Shown: positions 36,329 to 48,137, counted from the first letter of the stretch. The stretch: 64,000 nt of DNA from Roseomonas aeriglobus (GCA_016937575.1 JAFHKN010000002.1:1612001-1676000); one strand, 5' to 3'. The notes: generated from the letters alone by a model not told the origin. Made by a program: numbers and translations.

Positions 36329-37609
36329 TCAAACCCCCTCGAGCGGAACCGGCGCGGCCGGACGTTGACGTAAGAGCAACAGCGCGACGAGGCTGAGTGC
36401 CGTCGCCGCGCTCAGGTACAGGCCGACATAGGCGAGACCGCCCTTCAGCGTCAGCCACTGCGAGATAAGCGGGGTCAGCCCGCCGCCCAGTACGCCCGCG
36501 ATGTTGAAGGTCATCGACGCGCCGGTGTAGCGCACTCGCGGCGGGAACAGCCCCGGCAGCCATGCGCCGAGCGGCCCATAGACGAAACCCATCGCCAGCA
36601 GCGCAAGCGACAGGAAGATGAAGGCGCCGAACAGCGAGCTTTGCATCAGCGGTGCGATGACGAAGCCGAGCAGGATCGTCGCGACGCACCCGCCCGCCAG
36701 CACGCGCCGCTCGTCGAAGCGATTGTCCGCCAACCACGCCGCCGAATAGATGCCGACGGCCATGAACAGGATCGCGACCAGCTGGATGCTCAGAAATTCC
36801 TGCATCGTGTAGCCGAGCGTCTTTGTGCCGTAGCCGAGCAGGAAGGCCGTTCCGACATAATAGGTCGCGAAACAGGCGATCGCGCCGACGGTGCCCCCGA
36901 CCAGCATTCGCCAGTGATCGTTCAGCAGCTCGGCCAGCGGCACCTTGGGCGGCGGCGCTTCCTTCAGCGACCGGGCGAATTCCGGCGTCTCGGTCAGCTT
37001 GAGGCGGATATAGAGGCCCACCGCGACCAGCAGCGCGCTGATCGCGAACGGCAGGCGCCAGCCCCAGTCGCGAAACTGATCCGGAGTCAGCACCACGCCC
37101 AGGATCAGGAACAGGCCGTTGGCGGCGATGAATCCCGCCGGCGCCCCCATCTGCGGTGCACTTCCATAGCGCGCGCGCCAGCCCGGCGGAGCATTTTCGA
37201 CCGCCAGCAATGCCGCCCCGCCCCATTCCCCACCCAGACCGAAGCCCTGGCCGAAGCGCAGCACGCACAGCGCGAACGGCGCGATCCACCCGGCCTGCTC
37301 ATATGTCGGCAATATGGCGACGAGTGTTGTCGAGATACCCATCGTCAGCAGCGAAGCGACCAACGTCGACTTGCGCCCGATCCGGTCGCCGAAATGCCCG
37401 AAGAACGCCGCGCCGACCGGCCGCGCGAAAAACGCGACCGCCAGCGTCGCGAAAGCCGCCATCTGTTGCAGCCCTGGATCGTGCGAGGGGAAGAAGATGC
37501 TTCCGAATACCAGGCTCGCCGCGGTTGCGTAGATGTAGAAGTCGTAGAATTCGATGGCCGTGCCGACGAAACTGGCGGTCAGCACGCGGCGATGTGACGG
37601 TGCGGTCAA
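36329..37609 (-). CDS. MFS transporter, metabolite:H+ symporter (MHS) family
   Basis: A 426-residue permease of 12 spans. The N-terminus FVGTAIEFYDFYIYATAASL and the loop RPVGAAFFGHFGDRIGRKST are hallmarks of the MHS family (ShiA, KgtP, ProP relatives); the second signature GQGFGLGGEWGGAALLAVE is also present. Likely substrate is an organic acid or amino acid. Cotranscribed with the M20 hydrolase at 35025, the substrate may be its product. Confidence 0.92.
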   Translation of the reverse strand: MTAPSHRRVLTASFVGTAIEFYDFYIYATAASLVFGSIFFPSHDPGLQQMAAFATLAVAFFARPVGAAFFGHFGDRIGRKSTLVASLLTMGISTTLVAILPTYEQAGWIAPFALCVLRFGQGFGLGGEWGGAALLAVENAPPGWRARYGSAPQMGAPAGFIAANGLFLILGVVLTPDQFRDWGWRLPFAISALLVAVGLYIRLKLTETPEFARSLKEAPPPKVPLAELLNDHWRMLVGGTVGAIACFATYYVGTAFLLGYGTKTLGYTMQEFLSIQLVAILFMAVGIYSAAWLADNRFDERRVLAGGCVATILLGFVIAPLMQSSLFGAFIFLSLALLAMGFVYGPLGAWLPGLFPPRVRYTGASMTFNIAGVLGGGLTPLISQWLTLKGGLAYVGLYLSAATALSLVALLLLRQRPAAPVPLEGV

Positions 37610-37680
37610 GTGGCGGTCCTCCCCCGGTCGTGGACGATAGAGCGGTGGCGGGTCAGGGCAAGCCCTCGCCCGCCAAACTC

Positions 37681-37775
37681 GTCAACCCCGCGCAGGCGGG
37701 GATACGACCTGACTGGCGGTTGCGAGACCTACGTCGTTCAACGATCCTTGATCACCGCCTTTGCAGGGCCAACGA
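37681..37775. repeat. Degenerate REP-type element
   Basis: GTCAACCCCGCGCAGGCGGGGAT (37681-37703) resembles one arm of the pair at 32427-32524; the counterpart near 37750-37770 (GATCACCGCCTTTGCAGGGCC) is decayed. It fills the gap between the MHS gene and the kinase gene; no other feature is seen there. Confidence 0.45.
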
Positions 37776-38801
37776 TCACCCCTGGGCCCCCGGCAGCACC
37801 AGCGTCGCCCTTGCCCCGACCGCCCCCGTCAGATCGAACCGCCCGCCCCGCGACTTCGCCAACATCGTCGCGATCCGAAGGCCGAGGCTCGACGACGCAC
37901 CGCCATCGAACCCCTCGGGCAGGCCGTGGCCGTCGTCCTCGACGCTGACGACGATCTCGCCGCTCGCGGTATCGCGCAGCACGCGCACGTCGATCGCGCC
38001 GGAGCGATCGTCGGCAAAGCCATGCTCGACCGCGTTGGCGACCGCCTCCGACACGATCAGGGCAGTCGGGATCGCCGTGTCAGGCTCGATCCCGATCGTC
38101 GCGTCCCCCGTCACCGTCAGTGTGACGTCGCCGCGCCCGGTCGCGTCGATGACGCCCCGGCACAATTCGTCGAGGAAGGGCACCAGTCGGTGCGCGGTAC
38201 CGCTGGGGTCGTAGAGCTGCCGGCTGATCCGCCCGATCAGCTCCAGCCGGCGTGCTGCCTCCGTCAGCGCCGCCCGGGCGTCGGGATCGCTCAGCTGGCG
38301 GGTCTGTACCGTCAGCAGCGCTGCTGCGACCTGCAGATTGTTCGATACTCGGTGCTGGAGCTCGCGAAACAGCAGCTCGCGCGTCTCGGCCATCACCCGG
38401 TTCGCTTCCCGTTCGGCCGCCAGCCGGCGATTGCCGCTCTGCATCCAGTGGACCAGCACCAGGTCGGTAACGACGACGAAAAGGTAAAAGCCGAGTGCGA
38501 TCACCGCACCCAGGTTCAGGACGAGCGAATAGCGCGGGGTCAGGAAGAAATACCACGCAAGGAACCCGCAGATCACCGCCGACACCGCGCCCAGCCGCAC
38601 GCCGAACAGGAACGACGTCACGATCACCGCGGGAAAGAAGCTGACGTACGGAAACCCCGGCGGCAACCAGGGGTCGGCCGCTTCCCGCATCGCCAACGCG
38701 ATCCCGGCGATGAGCAACGTCGCGATCGTGCCCAGCCATGGGCGATCCTGATAAAGCGGGAACCGCTCGATCCAGCGCGATTGGCCGCTGGTCCCGCTCA
38801 C
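37776..38801 (-). CDS. HisKA_2-type sensor histidine kinase with DUF4118-like membrane sensor
   Basis: A 341-residue kinase. Four hydrophobic segments at residues about 24-120 (IATLLIAGIALAMREA, VSFFPAVIVTSFLFGV, VSAVICGFLAWYFFL, VIALGFYLFVVVTDLVL) form a DUF4118-like sensor with no periplasmic domain. The dimerisation helix carries the phospho-His in FRELQHRVSNNLQVAAALL, followed by the ATPase N-box in VSEAVANAVEHGF and the G-box VEDDGHGLPEG. No receiver is adjacent. The GTG start at 38801 overlaps the stop of the GFA-protein gene by four bases. Confidence 0.9.
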   Translation of the reverse strand: MSGTSGQSRWIERFPLYQDRPWLGTIATLLIAGIALAMREAADPWLPPGFPYVSFFPAVIVTSFLFGVRLGAVSAVICGFLAWYFFLTPRYSLVLNLGAVIALGFYLFVVVTDLVLVHWMQSGNRRLAAEREANRVMAETRELLFRELQHRVSNNLQVAAALLTVQTRQLSDPDARAALTEAARRLELIGRISRQLYDPSGTAHRLVPFLDELCRGVIDATGRGDVTLTVTGDATIGIEPDTAIPTALIVSEAVANAVEHGFADDRSGAIDVRVLRDTASGEIVVSVEDDGHGLPEGFDGGASSSLGLRIATMLAKSRGGRFDLTGAVGARATLVLPGAQG

Positions 38802-39202
38802 CCCCCCATCCCCGGGAAACGCGCAAATTTCGGCAAATCGTGGATCGTCTCCAGCCAGCGTGGCGCCTCCGCCGTCTGGATCAGGACGACCGGCGGGACG
38901 GCGTCGGGATCATCGAACGTTGCCGACTGGATATCGACCTGTCCCGGAAACACCGTCGCCGAATAAAAGAATAGTCCCGTCCCGCAAGTCCCGCAGAACT
39001 GGCGGATCGACTCGGCCGACGAGTTATAGCTGATCGGGGTACCGACGATCGTCACCTTGTCCTGATCGAACAGTGCCCAGCCGACGGGCGTCGCCCCCGC
39101 CGACTTGCGGCAGTCGGCACAGCAGCACAGCGCATTGTGGTGCGGCTGCCCCTCGGCTGTGTACCGAATCGCACCGCACTGGCAGCCGCCGGTAATCGCC
39201 AT
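38798..39202 (-). CDS. GFA family (glutathione-dependent formaldehyde-activating-like) protein
   Basis: A 134-residue zinc protein of the Gfa fold. Cys are arranged as GGCQCGAIRY, ALCCCADCRK and FCGTCGTGL, the seven-Cys pattern that binds zinc in this family. True formaldehyde activity is proven for few members, so function is open. It is translationally coupled to the downstream histidine kinase (its TGA overlaps the kinase GTG), which hints at a sensory or redox partnership. Confidence 0.88.
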   Translation of the reverse strand: MAITGGCQCGAIRYTAEGQPHHNALCCCADCRKSAGATPVGWALFDQDKVTIVGTPISYNSSAESIRQFCGTCGTGLFFYSATVFPGQVDIQSATFDDPDAVPPVVLIQTAEAPRWLETIHDLPKFARFPGMGG

Positions 39203-39231
39203 GGCCGCATCCCCTTGTTTCTGCGCGGACC

Positions 39232-39263
39232 TTGCCCCGCTCGCTGACGTTCTCTACCTGTTC
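39232..39263 (+). promoter_or_regulatory. uvrD promoter with LexA box
   Basis: GTTC-TCTACCT-GTTC (39249-39263) is an exact alphaproteobacterial LexA operator ending four bases before the uvrD ATG. A -35-like TTGCCC (39232-39237) and -10-like TACCTG (39255-39260), 17 bases apart, would start transcription at or next to the ATG at 39268, so the operator covers the -10 and start point and the mRNA would have almost no leader. Confidence 0.7.
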
Positions 39264-39267
39264 GCCG

Positions 39268-41589
39268 ATGCCAGCGCCAGCCCCCCACCCCGACGAGCCA
39301 TCCTATCTGACCGGCCTGAACGACCCTCAGCGCGAAGCCGTGCTGACGACCGAAGGCCCGGTGCTGGTTCTCGCCGGCGCCGGCACCGGCAAGACCGCGG
39401 CACTGACGGCGCGGCTGGCGCATCTGCTCTACACGCGCAAGGCGTACCCGTCGGAGATCCTGAGCGTCACCTTCACCAATAAGGCGGCCAAGGAAATGCG
39501 CGAGCGCGTCGGCCGGCTGGTCGGCGACATGGTGGAGGGGATGCCGTGGCTCGGCACCTTCCACAGCATCGGCGCGAAGATGCTGCGGCGGCATGCCGAA
39601 CTCGTCGGGCTGCAGTCGAACTTCACCATCCTCGACACCGACGACCAGATCCGCCTGCTCAAGACGCTGATCGCCGACGCCGACATCGATGAGAAGCGGT
39701 TTCCCGCACGCAGTCTCGCAGGCTTCATCGACAGCTGGAAGAACAAGGGGCTGACGCCGGCGCAACTCGATGCCGGGGAAAGCGAACTCTACGCCAACGG
39801 CAAGGGCCAGCAGCTCTATCAGGCCTATCAGGACCGGCTGAAGACGCTGAACGCCTGCGATTTCGGCGACCTGCTGCTCCACAGCCTCGTGATCCTGCGG
39901 ACCAATCGCGAAGTGCTGGAACAGTATCAGCGGCGCTTCCGCTATATCATGGTCGACGAATATCAGGACACCAACAGCGTCCAGTACCTCTGGCTGCGGC
40001 TGCTGGCGCAGGAGCGCAAGAACATCGCCTGCGTCGGCGACGACGACCAGTCGATCTATTCGTGGCGCGGGGCGCAGGTCGAAAACATCCTGAAGTTCGA
40101 ACGCGACTTTCCCGGTGCGGTGGTCATCCGGCTGGAGCAGAATTACCGGTCCACCCCCCATATCCTGGGGGCGGCATCGGGTGTCATCGCCAACAACGGC
40201 GGACGGCTCGGCAAGACACTCTGGACCGAGCTGGACGCGGGCGAGAAGGTGAAGGTCATCGGCGTCTGGGACGGGCCCGAGGAGGCCCGCCGCGTCGGGC
40301 AGGAGATCGAGGCGTGCCAGGTCGCCGGCAAGAGCCTCGACGACATCGCGATCCTGGTTCGCGCGCAGCACCAGACTCGCGAATTCGAAGACCGCTTCAT
40401 CGCGATCGGCATGCCGTACCGTATCGTCGGCGGTTTCCGCTTCTATGAGCGCGCCGAAATCCGCGACGCGCTGGCCTATCTCCGCGTCATCGCGCAACCG
40501 GCAGACGACCTCGCCTTCGAACGTATCGTCAATGTGCCCAAGCGCGGCCTTGGCGACAAAGCTGTTTCAAAGCTCCATCAGCTTGCCCGCGCGCTCGGCG
40601 TCCCGCTGAGCGAGGCGGCTGCGCGGATTCTCGACACCGACGAGATGACCGGGGCTGCCAGGAAGTCGCTCGGGCGGCTGGTGGCCGATTTCGCCAGTTG
40701 GCGGACGAAGGGGGCGGACTTGCCGCACGCCGAACTCGCTCGGCAGATGCTCGACGAAAGCGGCTATACCGCGATGCTCCAGGCCGATCGCTCCGCCGAA
40801 GCTGCCGGTCGCCTCGAAAATCTGAGCGAACTTGTCCGCGCGATGGAGGAATATGACTCGCTCGGCGCGTTCCTCGAACACGTCAGCCTGGTGATGGAGA
40901 ACGACGGCGGCAACCGCGGCGCGCAGGTGACGATCATGACGATCCACGCCGCCAAGGGGCTGGAGTTCGACACCGTCTTCTGTGCGGGGTGGGAAGAAGG
41001 GCTGTTCCCCTCGCAGCGCTCGCTCGACGAAGGTGGCCTCGCCAGTCTCGAGGAGGAACGCCGCCTCGCCTATGTCGCGATCACCCGCGCACGCCGCCGC
41101 GCGATCATCCTTCACGCTGCCAATCGCCGCATCTACGGTCAGTGGAATTCGAGCATCCCGTCGCGCTTCGTCGGCGAGCTGCCCAAGCACCATATCGACG
41201 AGGAAACGACGATGTCGGGCGGCGAATCCCTGTGGCGTGCCAACTGGAGCGACCGCGCCGATCCCTTCGCCGACGTCGCCAGGGGAACCGGCCGCGGCCC
41301 CGGCTGGCAGCGCGCGGCGGGTGTCGGCGGCGGCGTCGACGTGAAGAACCCCGGCGGCAGCTTCACCAGCCGCACGTTCACCCGCGAAGCCCCCCGCGTG
41401 AAGGAAGCCACTCGCAGCGCAGTCAGCCTCGGCAACAAGGGCCGCGACGATCTCTCGATGGGCCAGCGCGTCTTTCACCAGAAGTTCGGCTACGGCGAGA
41501 TCGTCGAGATCGAAGGCAACAAGCTGGAGATCGACTTCGAACAGGCCGGGCGGAAGCGGGTGATGGATAGTTTCGTGATAGCGGGGTGA
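39268..41589 (+). CDS. uvrD: UvrD/PcrA-type DNA helicase
   Basis: ATP-dependent 3'-5' helicase for nucleotide-excision and mismatch repair. 773 residues, superfamily 1A. Walker A is GAGTGKT (GAGTGKTAALTARL), motif II DEYQDTN, motif III GDDDQSIYSWRGA, motif IV QNYRSTPHIL, motif V TIHAAKGLEFDTVF and motif VI VAITRARRRAIIL. A Gly-rich linker and a Tudor-like end (GQRVFHQKFGYGEIVEIEG) complete the PcrA architecture. The ATG at 39268 has no ribosome site, consistent with the leaderless promoter. Divergent from the GFA gene. Confidence 0.95.
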   Translation: MPAPAPHPDEPSYLTGLNDPQREAVLTTEGPVLVLAGAGTGKTAALTARLAHLLYTRKAYPSEILSVTFTNKAAKEMRERVGRLVGDMVEGMPWLGTFHSIGAKMLRRHAELVGLQSNFTILDTDDQIRLLKTLIADADIDEKRFPARSLAGFIDSWKNKGLTPAQLDAGESELYANGKGQQLYQAYQDRLKTLNACDFGDLLLHSLVILRTNREVLEQYQRRFRYIMVDEYQDTNSVQYLWLRLLAQERKNIACVGDDDQSIYSWRGAQVENILKFERDFPGAVVIRLEQNYRSTPHILGAASGVIANNGGRLGKTLWTELDAGEKVKVIGVWDGPEEARRVGQEIEACQVAGKSLDDIAILVRAQHQTREFEDRFIAIGMPYRIVGGFRFYERAEIRDALAYLRVIAQPADDLAFERIVNVPKRGLGDKAVSKLHQLARALGVPLSEAAARILDTDEMTGAARKSLGRLVADFASWRTKGADLPHAELARQMLDESGYTAMLQADRSAEAAGRLENLSELVRAMEEYDSLGAFLEHVSLVMENDGGNRGAQVTIMTIHAAKGLEFDTVFCAGWEEGLFPSQRSLDEGGLASLEEERRLAYVAITRARRRAIILHAANRRIYGQWNSSIPSRFVGELPKHHIDEETTMSGGESLWRANWSDRADPFADVARGTGRGPGWQRAAGVGGGVDVKNPGGSFTSRTFTREAPRVKEATRSAVSLGNKGRDDLSMGQRVFHQKFGYGEIVEIEGNKLEIDFEQAGRKRVMDSFVIAG

Positions 41590-41623
41590 GCGAGACAGGC
41601 TTTGATTTCGACTGCGTCGGTGT

Positions 41624-41644
41624 TATAGTCAGAAATATAGTCAG
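41624..41644 (+). promoter_or_regulatory. Direct-repeat operator upstream of the toxin-antitoxin operon
   Basis: TATAGTCAG occurs at 41624-41632 and 41636-41644, a perfect 9-base direct repeat with 12-base period ending ten bases before the antitoxin ATG. The repeated TATAGT also has the form of a -10 hexamer. It is the expected place for autorepression by a Phd-type antitoxin. The region is AT-richer than its surroundings. Confidence 0.6.
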
Positions 41645-41654
41645 GAATGCCACG

Positions 41655-41894
41655 ATGAAGCATGTCAATCTCGCCGACGCAAAGGCCCGGTTCAGTGAGT
41701 TGGTTCATGAAGCCGTTGCTGGCGAAACCGTCGTAATCACCCGGCATGGCAAGCAAGTCGCGAAGCTGGTGCAGGACGCGCCCGAGAAAGTTAAGGTCGA
41801 TGTCGCCGCACTTCGCAAGGCGGCAAAGTCCATTCCGTATCAAACCGAATCCGCCGCTGACCTCGTTCGTCGGATGCGGGATAGCGGTTTCTGA
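41655..41894 (+). CDS. Phd/YefM-type antitoxin
   Basis: A 79-residue type II antitoxin. The N-terminal DNA-binding fold has the family signature MKHVNLADAKARFSELVHEA with GETVVITRHGKQVAKLV, and the C-terminal toxin-binding segment (SIPYQTESAADLVRRMRDSG) is polar and probably disordered alone. ATG 41655 follows the direct-repeat operator. Its TGA shares one base with the toxin ATG (TGATG, 41892-41896), giving tight coupling. Confidence 0.93.
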   Translation: MKHVNLADAKARFSELVHEAVAGETVVITRHGKQVAKLVQDAPEKVKVDVAALRKAAKSIPYQTESAADLVRRMRDSGF

Positions 41895-42319
41895 TGATCT
41901 ATCTCGACACGTCGGCGGTGATTTCCGCGATTACCGATGAAGCCGACAGTGATCGCATTTGGAATTGGCTGGATGACCAGGACGCGGGCACGCTGTTCGT
42001 CAGCGATTGGACGCATACCGAAGTCTCCAGTGCGTTGTCGATCAAGGTGCGCACGGGGCAGCTCTCCGTCGATGATCGCGCGGTTGCCCTGTCTTCGTGG
42101 CGCCGTTTTCTTGGTGCGAGTTTGAGCACGCTTGGCTGCACGGTCGAACATTTTAGACAGGCGACTTTGATCGCTGACCGTCACCATCTCGGGGTGCGCG
42201 CGCCGGACGCACTTCACATCGCCATCGCCGCCGGCGCGGGTTTTCGCCTCGTAACCCTCGACAGAACTATGGCCGCTGCCGCGCCACTACTAGGCGTGCC
42301 GCTCGAACCGCTCGACTGA
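41894..42319 (+). CDS. vapC: VapC-type PIN-domain RNase toxin
   Basis: A 141-residue PIN-domain ribonuclease. The acidic quartet is complete: D5 in YLDTSAVIS, E43 in HTEVSSAL, D105 in RAPDALHIA and D123 in VTLDRTM. It should cleave RNA when freed from the antitoxin. Gene order antitoxin-toxin with a one-base overlap. A VapC paired with a Phd/YefM-type antitoxin is a common mixed pairing in alphaproteobacteria. Confidence 0.93.
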   Translation: MIYLDTSAVISAITDEADSDRIWNWLDDQDAGTLFVSDWTHTEVSSALSIKVRTGQLSVDDRAVALSSWRRFLGASLSTLGCTVEHFRQATLIADRHHLGVRAPDALHIAIAAGAGFRLVTLDRTMAAAAPLLGVPLEPLD

Positions 42320-42408
42320 GCCGGCCCATTCAGGAACCATATCGTTCTCAACCCGTATCGACTCCGCTGTCCGCACCCCTGCGGGCCACACAATGCAGGA
42401 CGTCGATC

Positions 42409-42966
42409 ATGACCCGCTTCAAGACTATCGCCATCCTCGCCGCCAGCGCATGCGCGGCCGTCGCCCTTCCCGCCGCCGCGCAGACCACGGCTGAGCAACA
42501 GCGGTTCGATGCCGCGCAGCAGCGGTTCGACCGCGAGTACCAGCTCTTCCGCGATGAGATGGATCGCTATCGCGCCGCCGCCGCGCGCAATGGCGGTTAC
42601 GCGCCGCGGCCGGGCACGCCCTACCGCCAGGCGCCCGATTACCGCGCCGAGGGCTATGACAGCTACGAGGACTGGCGTGACGAGGGCGGTTATGACCCCG
42701 CGCGCTACTACCGCAACGGCACCCAGTATCGCGAGCGTGTCCTCGGGCCCGACGAGCGCGTCTATTCGGGCAATGACGGCCGCTATTACTGCCGCCGCAG
42801 CGACGGCACGACCGGCCTGATCGTCGGCGGCGCGGCGGGCGGCCTGCTCGGCAACGTCATCGATGGCGGACGCTCGCGCACGGTCGGCACGCTTCTCGGT
42901 GCCGCCGCCGGTGCGCTTGGCGGCCGGGCGATCGAGCGGAGCAACGACCAGATCCGCTGCCGCTAA
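42409..42966 (+). CDS. Glycine-zipper 2TM protein (17-kDa surface antigen-like)
   Basis: A 185-residue exported protein. Signal peptide MTRFKTIAILAASACAAVALPAAAQ, then a Tyr/Arg/Asp-rich charged middle (GYDSYEDWRDEGGYDPARYY), and a C-terminal glycine zipper (TTGLIVGGAAGGLLGNVIDG plus TVGTLLGAAAGALGGRAIE) of the Rickettsia 17-kDa antigen type. The two zippers would insert in a membrane as a hairpin. No lipobox Cys at the cleavage site, so it is not a lipoprotein. Envelope role unknown. Confidence 0.82.
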   Translation: MTRFKTIAILAASACAAVALPAAAQTTAEQQRFDAAQQRFDREYQLFRDEMDRYRAAAARNGGYAPRPGTPYRQAPDYRAEGYDSYEDWRDEGGYDPARYYRNGTQYRERVLGPDERVYSGNDGRYYCRRSDGTTGLIVGGAAGGLLGNVIDGGRSRTVGTLLGAAAGALGGRAIERSNDQIRCR

Positions 42967-43112
42967 AACCCAACCGTCCGCACTCCTGCGGGAAGCGGGA
43001 GCGCGGGAACCACACGCCCTCGCGCGCGTACACGCGTGCGCGGGGGTTGTGGGTAGCCATCGTGGGGGCTAGGGCGTAACGTCACCGTAACACCCCACGA
43101 AAGCTTGTACCT

Positions 43113-45868
<2,756 letters not shown>

Positions 45869-45872
<4 letters not shown>

Positions 45873-46219
45873 GCCAGCCCTCCACGGCCTATAAGGTGCT
45901 GACCCAGGATCAGATGGACGCCCTGGAAGCGGACGGTACGTTCGCCGGCTCGGCTGTCGATCTGGCCGACGGCTACATCCACTTGTCGACCGCGACGCAG
46001 CTGACGGAAACGGTCGACAAGCATTTCGCCGGCCAGTCGAACCTGCATGTCGTGGCGGTCAACCTCGACGCGCTGGGCGACGCGGTGCGGTGGGAAGAAA
46101 GCCGCGGCGGCCAGCTGTTTCCCCACGTCTACGGGCCGCTGCCGCTGTCGGCGGTCGTCGCCTATTCCCCTCTCGAACGCGACGCGGCGGCGCAAGTCCG
46201 CTTGCCGGTGACGGGCTGA
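45869..46219 (+). CDS. DUF952 family protein
   Basis: A 116-residue protein of the DUF952 family (function unknown; fold related to ADP-ribosyl/tRNA-2'-phosphotransferase-like small proteins). The signature is in YKVLTQDQMDALEADGTFAG, DGYIHLSTATQLTETVDKHF and LFPHVYGPLPLSAV. The GTG start at 45869 overlaps the gyrA stop (GTGA), so it is translated from the gyrA message. Confidence 0.85.
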
Positions 46220-46304
46220 GGACGGCTTACGACCTTCATCGCGCGCGAGCGGAAGCATTGCAGGTCCGACCCGGGCCACTCGGTCCGGGCCGGCCGTGCC
46301 GCGA

Positions 46305-48137
46305 TCAGGTGCAGGCGCGCCCCGTCTCCTTGTCGCCGCTGAGCGTGTAGTTCAGCGTCCACCCCCCGAACTCCACGTTCGGGTCGCAAGCGTCCTGCGA
46401 TCCGGTGCGCGGCGTCGCCCCCTCGATCTTCACGGTGTAGGGAAACCGCGTGCCCTTCACCGGCTTGCCGTTTTCCTGCCAGCCTAGCGTTTCGTAGACA
46501 TACGGCGTGGCGCTGACGACGAGGTACATCTTGGCGCCGGCCTGCGGGGCCATCCGCACACTGGCGCTCGCTCTGCCCTCCACCGTGGTCATCCGCGCAT
46601 ATGCAGGGGTGCCGTCGGCCGCGACCGAAACAAGGGTGAAGCGCCAGGCCGCCTGGTTGCTCGTAGTGTCTCCGTTCAGCGTGACCGTCACCTGCTGATC
46701 GGACGTCGTCAGCGGGACGATGTGCGTGCCCCATTGCAACAACGGCCGCTTCGACGGGGGGGCGAACAGTGTCGCATCCGACGTGCTGGCAGCTGCCAGC
46801 GGCGTATAGAAGTTCGCCAACCGCGTCGTCGTGCGAGTCGCGCGAAGCGCATCGGCCATCGCGCGTTGGTTGAAAAAGTCCATCGTCACCAGGCGGGCGC
46901 CATACCAGCCGATATCGTCGGCGAAGGACGCATAGCCGTTCGGATAGATGCCCTTTTCCTTCGCGAGCCGCACGAAGGCCTGAAAATAGTCTTCGGTCGT
47001 CGCACCTGTGGTCGTGCGCAGATTGTTCAACCATGTGCCGAAGACGAGGTCGCGGGTCTTGTCCTGTTCGAACAGGTACGTGAAGATCGGATTTGCCCCG
47101 TACCGGGCGGGGGAGAACAGGAAACTGTTTTCCAACTGATTCAGATAGCTGGCGTAAGAAGCGTAATAGGACGGCGTGACTGCGAAGGAATTCCACTCGG
47201 CGCCGGTTTCCCAGATCACCCCGGCGTCACCCTTGTCGCGGAAGCCACCGGAATAAAATTGAATCACATGGCCGAATTCATGGACGATGATCGGCGATCC
47301 CTTTTCCAGTTCCGTCATCGAGAGGTTGATATATTCGGCGGCGGTATTGCCGCACCCCCGCAGATCGTCGGTGTTCGCCAGCGGGCGGCCGGAGCCGCAG
47401 AAGAACACGTCGACCTTTCGCCGGTCGGCGCTGTTGGCGTAGGGCATCGGCGCATTCAGGATGTCGCGATTGATCAGCCACTGCTTCTCCAGCCACTCGC
47501 CCGTGTCCTGCGCAACCTGGTCCGCTGTTCGTCCCTGTCTGCCAGCTACGACGTAGAGTTCGCTCTGCGTGTTCGTGCCGTACCAGATCGCGAAATGCTG
47601 AGTCTGATGGAGCTTCAGTTTCCCCTGCTCGACGAGCTCGGGCGACGTCATGCCGCTACGATAGGTCAGCCGGTAGCTGGCGGTGTCGGGGACCAGAGGA
47701 TGCTGCGCCATCGCATCCGCGATGACCGTCTGATCCGCGTCGCTGAACGATTCCGCGCGATATTGCCGGCGGCAACCGTCCGCCGCCTCCAGCAGGACGG
47801 TGCGACGCGAGGCGCCGTAATCTTCGCCATAGGCCAGGATCAATCTGGCCTGGAACGGTGCGCCGAAGGCGCTGCCGAGTGCGCGGTCGGGCTCGGCGGG
47901 CTCGGCCGTCGCCTTCGGCGTCCACGTCCGGAGTTGCGCCTGCCCCCAGGGAAGGCGGCTCGACTTGCTCTGGCAGCCGACGACCGTCGGCTGTTCGGGG
48001 GGCGGCGGCGTCGGAGCAGGGGAGACTGGCGCCGCCACGATGGTCGATCCGCTCTCGCTTGCACCGCCGCCGCCGCAAGCCGCGAGCAGCGAGCAAAGTA
48101 TCGTAGAAACACTCAGGTCTTTGAACCGCCCTTTCAC
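46305..48137 (-). CDS. Putative secreted lipoprotein zinc metallopeptidase
   Basis: A 610-residue protein with a lipobox (LLAAC, Cys at residue 21) followed by a Gly/Ser/Pro-rich linker, so it should be anchored to the outer membrane. The core carries a zincin motif H286-E-F-G-H290 (SPIIVHEFGHVIQFYSGGF), with a downstream Glu in VIWETGAEWNSF as the candidate third ligand. The C-terminal 150 residues are beta-rich. Several Cys pairs suggest disulphides. I place the start at GTG 48137 because GGGAGGG lies seven bases upstream; in-frame ATG 48158 has none. It stands alone, preceded by an AT-rich palindrome (48165-48177). Confidence 0.78.
   Translation of the reverse strand: MKGRFKDLSVSTILCSLLAACGGGGASESGSTIVAAPVSPAPTPPPPEQPTVVGCQSKSSRLPWGQAQLRTWTPKATAEPAEPDRALGSAFGAPFQARLILAYGEDYGASRRTVLLEAADGCRRQYRAESFSDADQTVIADAMAQHPLVPDTASYRLTYRSGMTSPELVEQGKLKLHQTQHFAIWYGTNTQSELYVVAGRQGRTADQVAQDTGEWLEKQWLINRDILNAPMPYANSADRRKVDVFFCGSGRPLANTDDLRGCGNTAAEYINLSMTELEKGSPIIVHEFGHVIQFYSGGFRDKGDAGVIWETGAEWNSFAVTPSYYASYASYLNQLENSFLFSPARYGANPIFTYLFEQDKTRDLVFGTWLNNLRTTTGATTEDYFQAFVRLAKEKGIYPNGYASFADDIGWYGARLVTMDFFNQRAMADALRATRTTTRLANFYTPLAAASTSDATLFAPPSKRPLLQWGTHIVPLTTSDQQVTVTLNGDTTSNQAAWRFTLVSVAADGTPAYARMTTVEGRASASVRMAPQAGAKMYLVVSATPYVYETLGWQENGKPVKGTRFPYTVKIEGATPRTGSQDACDPNVEFGGWTLNYTLSGDKETGRACT

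Noticed and set aside
42967-43112. Possible small RNA or attenuator before gyrA
   Set aside because: A CG-alternating hairpin can be drawn, but there is no promoter/terminator pair or regular structure strong enough to claim an RNA gene.
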